From positions 1 through 10,672 of the forward strand of contig MNEW01000043.1 in the NCBI GenBank assembly GCA_001917895.1: a stretch of 10,672 bases of DNA. Reading direction: 5' to 3'. Below are positions 5,452 to 10,672 of this stretch, piece after piece. Under the pieces are notes generated by a model that had not been told where the DNA came from, ran no database searches, and was given only the letters and a program-made list of their open reading frames with translations. A program made the position numbers and the translations under genes. The DNA is from Actinobacteria bacterium 13_1_40CM_66_12 (lineage in GTDB: Bacteria; Chloroflexota; Dormibacteria; Dormibacterales; Dormibacteraceae). Numbering within the stretch: position 1 is the stretch's first letter; each line of letters starts with the position of its first letter.

Positions 5452-7566
5452 GTGGCGGTTGGAGCACACTCAGAACCGGACCTTACCGGCCCCCTGGCGG
5501 CCCCGGACTCACGCCGTTTCCTGAACCGCGAGCTCTCCCGGCTCGACTTCGACGAGCGCGTCCTGGCGATGGCCGAAGACCCACATCTGCCCCTTTTGGA
5601 GCGGGTGCGATTCCTGGCCATTTTCAGCCAGAACCTGGACGACTTCTTCCAGGTGCGCGTGGCCGGTCTGAAGGAGCAGGTGCTGGCGGCCGTCGCGGTC
5701 TCGTCGCCCGATGGGATGTCGCCGCTCGAGCAGCTGAAGGCCATCCGCGGACGCGTCGAGGGCCTGGTCCAGCGTCAGGTCGGGCTGTACAACGCGGGTA
5801 TCGTCCCCGCCCTCGCCGAGGCCGGCATCGTCATCGTGCGCGCCGACGAGGTGAGCAAGAAGGAGCTCAGCCAGCTGCATGCTGTCTTCAGGCAGCAGAT
5901 CTTTCCGGTTTTGACTCCGCTCGCAGTGGACCCAGGCCATCCGTTCCCTTACATCTCTCACCTGTCGCTCAACCTCGCGGTCACGGTGCGGGATCCGCAG
6001 CGGCGGCAGCAGCGCTTCGCCCGCGTCAAGGTGCCCCCGGTGCTGCCCCGATTCATCCCGCTCTCTGAAGACAGCCGGTACATGCCGCTCGAGGATGTCA
6101 TCGCGCTTCATCTGCAGGCGCTCTTCCCCGGCATGGACGTGATCGCGCATCACCCGTTCCGCGTGACACGCGATGGCGACCTCGACGACGTCGACAGCGA
6201 TGCCGAGGACCTTCTCGCCGCCATCCAGACGGAGCTCCGCCGCCGGCGCCGCCACGCGCGCGTCGTGCGCCTCGAGGTGGACCCCGGGATGTCGCCCGAG
6301 GTGCTCGAGCTGCTCACACGCGAGCTCGAGCTGCAGCCGGCCGACGTGTATCAGTCCGAGGGCCTGCTAGACCTCGGCAGCTTGAACGCGCTGTGGCAGC
6401 TCGATCGGCCGGACCTCAAGGAAGAGCCCTGGACGCCCGCGACGCAGCCCAGGCTGCGAGGCATCGGGGCGGAGGTTCCAGATCTGTTCGCGGTGCTGCG
6501 GGCCGGCGACGTGCTCGCTCACCATCCATACGACTCTTTCGCGACCTCGGTCGAGGCCTTCATCGACCACGCCGCGAGCGATCCCAATGTGCTCGCCATC
6601 AAGCAGACGCTGTACCGCACCTCGGGACCGGGCAGCCCGATCGTTCGCGCGCTCATTCGCGCGGCGGAATCCGGCAAGCAGGTGGCGGCGCTGGTCGAGC
6701 TCAAAGCGAGAGGCGACGAGCAGGCCAACATCGCGTGGGCGAGAGCGCTCGAAGAGGCCAACGTTCACGTGGTCTACGGATTGGTCGGGCTGAAGACCCA
6801 CGCCAAGGTGACACTGGTCGTGCGCCGCGAGGGCAATCGCATCCAGAACTACGTCCACGTCGGCACCGGCAACTACAACCCGAGCACCGCGCACGGCTAC
6901 GAGGACGTGAGCCTGCTGACATCCGACCCCGACATCGGCGCCGACGTCACAGAGCTCTTCAACCTTCTCACCGGCTACAGCCGCCAGCACCGCTACCGCA
7001 AGCTGCTGGTCGCGCCTTCAAGCTTGCGAGCCGGCATCACCCAGCTCATCGAACGAGAGGCGAAGCCGGGCGGCCGGATCATCATCAAGGTCAACAACCT
7101 CATCGACCCCGACATCATCGACGCGCTCTACTCGGCGTCCCAGGCGGGGGCTGAGGTGGACCTGATCGTCCGCAGCATGTGCTCGCTGCGGCCCGGCGTT
7201 CCCGGTTTGTCCGAGCGGATCCGGGTGCGTTCGATCGTCGGCCGGTTCCTCGAGCACTCGCGTGTCTTCCGCTTCGGCGGTAACCAGCCTGATTACTACC
7301 TGGGTTCCTCGGACATCATGCAGCGCAACCTGGACCGGCGCGTCGAAGCGGTCGTGCCGGTCACGGACCCCAAGCTGTGCGGCCGTCTCGCCGAGATCTT
7401 CGAGATCGCGCTGGCCGACGACGTCCTGGCTTGGGAGCTGGGACCCGATGGGATGTGGCAGCGGGTGGCCACCGAGCGCGGGCTCAATTCGCACAAGCGC
7501 TTCCAGGAACTTGCCCTGGAACGCGCGCGCGGCAATGGAGTGGTCAGCCTCATCAAGCATGCTTGA
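5452..7566 (+). CDS. ppk: Polyphosphate kinase 1
   Basis: PPK1 reversibly transfers the gamma-phosphate of ATP to growing polyphosphate chains through a phosphohistidine intermediate. The 704-residue product is full length. The N domain opens with RFLNRELSRLDFDERVL (22-38) and the hallmark ERVRFLAIFSQNLDDFFQVRV (50-70). The head domain carries FPVLTPLAVDPGHPFPYIS (151-169). The C-terminal domains are phospholipase-D-like: VLAIKQTLYRT (380-390), GLKTHAKVTLVVRREG (446-461) with His450 as the presumed autophosphorylated residue (E. coli His435 equivalent), HVGTGNYNPSTAHGYEDVSL (469-488), and RFLEHSRVFRFG (598-609), where His602 matches the second active-site His. The GTG at 5452 gives a normal N-terminus; no clear Shine-Dalgarno sequence precedes it. 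It is the first gene of a three-gene unit: the next gene starts 8 bases before its stop. Phosphate-starvation control is common for ppk, but I see no recognisable Pho box. Confidence 0.97.
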   Translation: MAVGAHSEPDLTGPLAAPDSRRFLNRELSRLDFDERVLAMAEDPHLPLLERVRFLAIFSQNLDDFFQVRVAGLKEQVLAAVAVSSPDGMSPLEQLKAIRGRVEGLVQRQVGLYNAGIVPALAEAGIVIVRADEVSKKELSQLHAVFRQQIFPVLTPLAVDPGHPFPYISHLSLNLAVTVRDPQRRQQRFARVKVPPVLPRFIPLSEDSRYMPLEDVIALHLQALFPGMDVIAHHPFRVTRDGDLDDVDSDAEDLLAAIQTELRRRRRHARVVRLEVDPGMSPEVLELLTRELELQPADVYQSEGLLDLGSLNALWQLDRPDLKEEPWTPATQPRLRGIGAEVPDLFAVLRAGDVLAHHPYDSFATSVEAFIDHAASDPNVLAIKQTLYRTSGPGSPIVRALIRAAESGKQVAALVELKARGDEQANIAWARALEEANVHVVYGLVGLKTHAKVTLVVRREGNRIQNYVHVGTGNYNPSTAHGYEDVSLLTSDPDIGADVTELFNLLTGYSRQHRYRKLLVAPSSLRAGITQLIEREAKPGGRIIIKVNNLIDPDIIDALYSASQAGAEVDLIVRSMCSLRPGVPGLSERIRVRSIVGRFLEHSRVFRFGGNQPDYYLGSSDIMQRNLDRRVEAVVPVTDPKLCGRLAEIFEIALADDVLAWELGPDGMWQRVATERGLNSHKRFQELALERARGNGVVSLIKHA

Positions 7567-9055
7567 GAGAGAGGTGAAGCTGGGGGCAGGCCCTGCGTTT
7601 CACCTCCCGGATCTCAACGGAGTCCTCGACGGCGTGACCGTCACCCCGCCCGAGGCCGCCAGGCTCGAAACGGTCTACTACGACACCCCCGACCTGCGGC
7701 TCGCGCGGTGGGGAGTCTCGCTGCGGTACCGGGCGGGCGAGGGCTGGACGTTGAAGCTGGCCCCGGCGGTGCAGCAAGGAATGCTGGAACGAGACGAGAT
7801 CACGTTCCAGGGCGGGCCCAAGAAGCCGCCGGCCGCGGCGGTGGCCCTCGTGCGCGCGTACGTGCGCAAGTCCGAGCTGGCCCCCGTCGCACGCCTGTCA
7901 ACGATCCGCCGCCGCGTTCGGCTGGTCGGCATCAACGGCGCTCGAATCGCTGAGGTGGTCGACGACGAGGTGTCCGTGCGCGATGGGCGGCGGGTGGCGG
8001 CGCGTTTCCGCGAGATCGAGGTCGAGGTCGCGGGCGCGGATGGAAATCAAGCTGTCGTCGTCCCCCTGGTCGAGCGCCTGCGTGCGGCCGGCGCCGGAGC
8101 TCCCGACCCGACCCCCAAGCACGTCCGGGCGCTGGGGCCGCGAGCGATGGAGCCTCCAGAGGTCGCCCCGCTCCTGGTCACGCCCGACTCCCCCGCGCGA
8201 GAGGTCATTCGCAGCGTCCTGTCGGAATCCGTGGCGGCGATCCTGCGCAACGATCCATTGGTCCGCGCCACCAAGGACCCCGAAGCCGTGCACCAGGCAC
8301 GCGTGGCGACGCGCCGGCTCCGGTCCCACATGCGCACGTTCGGTCCGCTTCTCGAGCCCGAATGGACGGACCCCCTTCGTTCCGAGCTCGGTTGGCTGGC
8401 GATGGCGCTGGGCGCCGTGCGCGACCGCGAGGTGCTGCTGGATCGCCTTCGGGAGCGGGCAAAATCCCTGCCCGCCAGCGACGCGAGGTCGGCGGCGTCG
8501 CTCCTGCATATCCTCGAGCTCGAGATCGAATCGCTCCGGAAGACGCTGTATGCCGACCTCGACTCGCAGCGTTACGTGGACCTGCTCGAGTCGCTCGTCG
8601 ATGCGGCACATGCCCCCAAGACCACACTGGACGCGGACCAGCCGGCATCGTTGATGCTGCCCCCGCTGGCCACCGGTCCGTGGCGGCGGCTGCGCAGCGC
8701 GGTCAGGCAGCTGCCGGAACAGCCAACCGATCCCGAGCTGCATCGCATCCGCATCCTGGCCAAGCGCGCCCGCTATGCCGCGGAGGCGGTGGCTCCGGTC
8801 GTGGGAGAGGGCGCGGCGGCGTTCGCCCGCGCGGCCGCGAAGCTGCAGACGATCCTCGGCGAGCACCAGGACAGCGTCACGGCGCAAGCCTGGCTCCGGG
8901 CTGCGCGCGTCACGGGCCGGCGGGCGTTCGTGGCCGGACAGCTGATCGCCATGGAGCACCTCGCTGCGCAGAAGGCCCGCAAAGAGTGGCCGAAGGTGTG
9001 GAATTCCCTGGATCGCAAGCGCCTCCGCAAGTGGATGCCCATGCCAGGCCAGTAG
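7559..9055 (+). CDS. CYTH-CHAD domain protein, putative polyphosphate-associated triphosphatase
   Basis: The 498-residue product fuses two polyphosphate-related domains. The N-terminal CYTH domain (about 1-200) begins with the diagnostic ExExK motif as EREVK (Glu3, Glu5, Lys7) and continues with YYDTPDLRLARWGVSLRYR (40-58), WTLKL (63-67) and the acidic strand REIEVEV (151-157). Triphosphate tunnel enzymes of this class hydrolyse inorganic triphosphate or bind triphosphorylated substrates with metal ions. The C-terminal CHAD domain (about 213-495) is alpha-helical and rich in conserved His and Arg: DPEAVHQARVATRRLR (240-255), LHRIRILAKRARYAAE (394-409) and LGEHQDS (433-439). Isolated CHAD proteins are known to bind polyphosphate. 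The ATG at 7559 is inside the ppk end, an 8-base overlap that suggests translational coupling; the frame runs open further upstream but only as shadow of ppk. Likely roles are polyphosphate binding or short-chain hydrolysis next to PPK1; catalysis is inferred, not shown. Confidence 0.93.
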   Translation: MLEREVKLGAGPAFHLPDLNGVLDGVTVTPPEAARLETVYYDTPDLRLARWGVSLRYRAGEGWTLKLAPAVQQGMLERDEITFQGGPKKPPAAAVALVRAYVRKSELAPVARLSTIRRRVRLVGINGARIAEVVDDEVSVRDGRRVAARFREIEVEVAGADGNQAVVVPLVERLRAAGAGAPDPTPKHVRALGPRAMEPPEVAPLLVTPDSPAREVIRSVLSESVAAILRNDPLVRATKDPEAVHQARVATRRLRSHMRTFGPLLEPEWTDPLRSELGWLAMALGAVRDREVLLDRLRERAKSLPASDARSAASLLHILELEIESLRKTLYADLDSQRYVDLLESLVDAAHAPKTTLDADQPASLMLPPLATGPWRRLRSAVRQLPEQPTDPELHRIRILAKRARYAAEAVAPVVGEGAAAFARAAAKLQTILGEHQDSVTAQAWLRAARVTGRRAFVAGQLIAMEHLAAQKARKEWPKVWNSLDRKRLRKWMPMPGQ

Positions 9056-9057
9056 GG

Positions 9058-9519
9058 ATGTCCACGTTTTACTTCGTCCGCCACGCCAAGGCCGGCAGTC
9101 GCGGTCACTGGCAGGGCGACGACCGCCTCCGTCCGGTGAGCAAGAAAGGCGTCAAGCAGGCCCAGGAGCTGATCGACGTCTTCAAGCCATTCAACGTCTC
9201 CGCGATCTACTCGAGCCCTTACCTGCGCTGCGTGCAGACGGTGGAGCCGCTCGCGCGCGATCGAGACCTCGAGATCCACGAAACCCCCGCGCTTGCGGAA
9301 GGCCGCGGCCTACCTGGCGCATTCGAGTTCCTCGGCGACGCGGAGCTCGATGACGTTGTCCTCAGCACCCACGGCGACATCGTGTGGGAGCTCGTCGAGG
9401 ACCTCGTCCGGCGCCGCGTGATCAGGGCCGGTGAGGGAGGCTACGAAAAGGGCTCGACCTGGGTCGTCGAGGTCGCCAACGGCAAACCCGTCCGGGCGCG
9501 CTTCATCCCCGCCCCCTGA
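9058..9519 (+). CDS. SixA-like histidine phosphatase superfamily protein
   Basis: The 153-residue product is a small branch-1 histidine phosphatase. The catalytic motif at the start is FVRHAK with Arg8 and His9, in the SixA-type RHA form rather than the RHG of phosphoglycerate mutases. Further active-site residues fit: Arg57 in SSPYLRCVQT (52-61), the acidic Glu81 in ALAEGRG, and the second histidine His105 in LSTHGD. E. coli SixA removes phosphate from phosphohistidine on HPt domains or PtsO; relatives act on nucleotides or small phosphoesters. It begins 2 bases after the CYTH-CHAD stop, with AGTAGGG immediately before the ATG, so it is almost surely the third gene of the ppk operon. The phosphohistidine chemistry of PPK1 makes the pairing suggestive, but the substrate here is unknown. 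The frame extends upstream only as shadow of the CHAD gene. Confidence 0.9.
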   Translation: MSTFYFVRHAKAGSRGHWQGDDRLRPVSKKGVKQAQELIDVFKPFNVSAIYSSPYLRCVQTVEPLARDRDLEIHETPALAEGRGLPGAFEFLGDAELDDVVLSTHGDIVWELVEDLVRRRVIRAGEGGYEKGSTWVVEVANGKPVRARFIPAP

Positions 9520-9536
9520 CGCCACTCGGCGCCAAG

Positions 9537-9612
9537 GATTTCGCACGTTTGGGCCACAACGCGCAAAATCCCGCTCGCGCAAACGCCCGTCTTGATCCAA
9601 ACGTGCGGAATT
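9537..9612 (+). repeat. Imperfect inverted repeat with repeated CAAA motifs upstream of hutH
   Basis: Arms at 9537-9552 and 9597-9612 are inverted copies matching at 14 of 16 bases, with an 11-base perfect core (CGCACGTTTGG / CCAAACGTGCG) and 60 bases between equivalent ends. Between them CGCGCAAA occurs twice in direct orientation (9560-9567 and 9576-9583). It lies between the sixA stop and the hutH start. No T-tract follows, so a paired operator or large stem is more likely than an intrinsic terminator. The binding factor is unknown. Confidence 0.5.
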
Positions 9613-9621
9613 GGTTCCCTT

Positions 9622-9627
9622 AAGGTG
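9622..9627 (+). promoter_or_regulatory. Ribosome binding site of hutH
   Basis: AAGGTG sits five bases before the GTG at 9633 and is one of the few good Shine-Dalgarno matches in the window. It supports this start, which also places the catalytic residues at the canonical numbers. It overlaps the palindrome CCTTAAGG (9618-9625). Confidence 0.55.
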
Positions 9628-9632
9628 TGTCT

Positions 9633-10672
9633 GTGACCGTCACGCTGCGGGGCGCCTCACTCGACGAGGAGCAGGTCGTGGCGGTGGCGCGTCATGGGGA
9701 AAAGGTGGCGCTCTCGGCGGCCGCCCGGGCCAGGATGGAGCAGAGCCGGGCGCGCGTGCAGCGCGCGTCACAGTCGCGCGAACCCGTGTACGGCGTGTCG
9801 ACCGGTTTCGGAGCGCTGGCCGGAACCCGCATCGCGCCACTGCGCCAGCCGGAGCTGCAGCTGGCGCTCATTCGATCGCACGCCGCGGGCGTCGGCCCGC
9901 CCGTCGATCGCGAGGTGGTGCGGGCGACGATGCTGCTCAGGGCCCGCACCCTTTCGATGGGTCTTTCGGGCGTGCGGCCGGCCGTGGCCGAAATCCTCGT
10001 TTCGACGCTCAACGCGCAGATCACGCCGGTCGTGCCGCGCTACGGGTCGGTTGGCTGCAGCGGAGACCTCGCCCCGCTGGCGCACATCGCGCTCGCGCTG
10101 GTCGGCGAGGGCGAGGTCGTGAATCAAGACGGTGTGAGGCAGCCGGCGGCACAGGCGTTGAGGGCGGCGAAGGTCAAGCCGCTGAAGCTCGAGACCAAAG
10201 AGGGACTCTCGCTGATCAACGGCACCGACGGCATGCTGGGCATGCTTACGCTGGCGTGCGCCGACGCCGAGCTCTGCTTTCGCGTGGCCGACATCACCGC
10301 GGCGATGTCCGCGGAGGCGCTCCTCGGCACCGACCGCCCGTTCCAGCCCCACCTGCATCAGATCCGCCCTCATCCGGGACAGGTGGCGAGCGCCGCGAAC
10401 CTGGCGCGCCTGCTGCGCGGGTCGGGCATCGTCGCCTCGCACCGCCACTCCGCTCATGCCGTCCAGGATTCCTATTCGGTGCGGTGTAGCCCGCAGGTCG
10501 CCGGGGCCGCGCGCGACACGCTCGACTTCGCTCGCCGAACCGCCACCGTGGAGCTTGCATCCGCGATCGACAACCCGGTGGTTCTCGAAAACGGCGACGT
10601 CGAGTCCACCGGAAACTTTCACGGCGAGCCGCTTGCGTTTGCCGCCGACTTCCTCGCCATCGCCGCGGCCGA
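9633..10672 (+). CDS. hutH: Histidine ammonia-lyase, 3' partial
   Basis: HutH converts L-histidine to trans-urocanate and ammonia, the first step of histidine catabolism, in the cytoplasm as a homotetramer. The frame is open from the GTG at 9633 to the window edge (346 residues of about 500-510). The catalytic Tyr53 lies in YGVSTGFG (53-60), His83 in RSHAAG, and the MIO cofactor precursor is Cys142-Ser143-Gly144 within YGSVGCSGDLAPLAH (137-151). LINGTDGMLG (194-203), FQPHLHQIRPHPGQ (237-250) and QDSYSVRCSPQV (278-289, Tyr281 and Arg284) are further HAL motifs. Numbering agrees with that of the Pseudomonas putida enzyme almost exactly, which supports the start. The MIO triad is CSG rather than the usual ASG, a tolerated variant. 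A phenylalanine/tyrosine ammonia-lyase or aminomutase is less likely. No other hut gene is inside the window; one may follow. Confidence 0.93.
   Translation, partial: MTVTLRGASLDEEQVVAVARHGEKVALSAAARARMEQSRARVQRASQSREPVYGVSTGFGALAGTRIAPLRQPELQLALIRSHAAGVGPPVDREVVRATMLLRARTLSMGLSGVRPAVAEILVSTLNAQITPVVPRYGSVGCSGDLAPLAHIALALVGEGEVVNQDGVRQPAAQALRAAKVKPLKLETKEGLSLINGTDGMLGMLTLACADAELCFRVADITAAMSAEALLGTDRPFQPHLHQIRPHPGQVASAANLARLLRGSGIVASHRHSAHAVQDSYSVRCSPQVAGAARDTLDFARRTATVELASAIDNPVVLENGDVESTGNFHGEPLAFAADFLAIAAA

Noticed and set aside
5509..6990. Long - strand open frames opposite ppk
   Set aside because: They are antisense to strongly conserved PPK1 sequence and show no family motif or ribosome binding site.
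8362..9057. An N-terminal extension of the SixA-like protein through the CHAD gene
   Set aside because: The extension is Arg/Gly/Ala-rich shadow sequence; the histidine phosphatase domain begins exactly at the ATG at 9058, with the RHA motif at residues 8-10.
9537..9612. Interpretation of the inverted repeat as insertion-sequence ends or a CRISPR remnant
   Set aside because: There is no transposase, no target duplication and no repeated spacer pattern; the 76-base span lies wholly within a short intergenic region.
9611..10489. A 292-residue open frame overlapping the start of hutH, and a 284-residue frame opposite it
   Set aside because: Neither shows a domain, while the frame from 9633 carries every HAL catalytic motif at canonical spacing.

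Overview
The window is a strongly GC-rich bacterial chromosomal segment, roughly two-thirds G+C by eye, with GTG and TTG starts alongside ATG and mostly short intergenic gaps. Gene content suggests a free-living, heterotrophic soil-type bacterium of the actinobacterial or Chloroflexota/Dormibacterota sort: a DrrAB-like ABC pair, a minimal Flp pilin, a GH13 alpha-glucosidase, PPK1 followed by a CYTH-CHAD protein, and HutH. The lineage is inferred from gene style only; no rRNA, tRNA or other taxonomic marker is present. I see no mobile element, CRISPR array or phage gene.

Layout. (1) Positions 1-1078, + strand: the 3' part of a family GH4 NAD-dependent glycosidase (MelA-like), broken by a frameshift near 600-611. 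(2) 1075-2804, - strand: a two-gene ABC exporter operon, ATPase first and permease second, coupled through a TTGA stop/start overlap. Its last stop codon overlaps the GH4 stop codon tail to tail. (3) 2839-3471, + strand: a DUF2461 protein, divergent from the exporter across only 34 bases. (4) 3528-3680: an orphan Flp-type pilin of 50 residues. (5) 3711-5276: a complete GH13 alpha-glucosidase. (6) 5277-5451: a 175-base intergenic region with two tandem hairpins and a likely promoter. (7) 5452-9519: a tight three-gene unit of polyphosphate kinase 1, a CYTH-CHAD protein (8-base overlap) and a SixA-like histidine phosphatase (2-base gap). (8) 9520-9632: an intergenic region with a 16-bp imperfect inverted repeat and repeated CAAA(C/A) motifs. 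(9) 9633 to the window end: histidine ammonia-lyase, 3' truncated by the window.

The most coherent functional module is the polyphosphate unit. PPK1 polymerises the gamma-phosphate of ATP into polyphosphate. The CYTH domain keeps the ExExK signature of triphosphate tunnel enzymes, the CHAD domain is a polyphosphate-binding fold, and SixA is a phosphohistidine/phosphoester phosphatase. The unit resembles the mycobacterial ppk1-mutT1 pair, in which MutT1 carries a SixA-like C-terminal domain, but here a CYTH-CHAD protein sits where the Nudix part would be. The GH4 and GH13 enzymes point to cytoplasmic oligosaccharide use, and HutH to histidine catabolism. The exporter, DUF2461 protein and pilin have no evident link to these. 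No single element is clearly an undescribed system; the polyphosphate operon and the two intergenic regions flanking it deserve the closest look.
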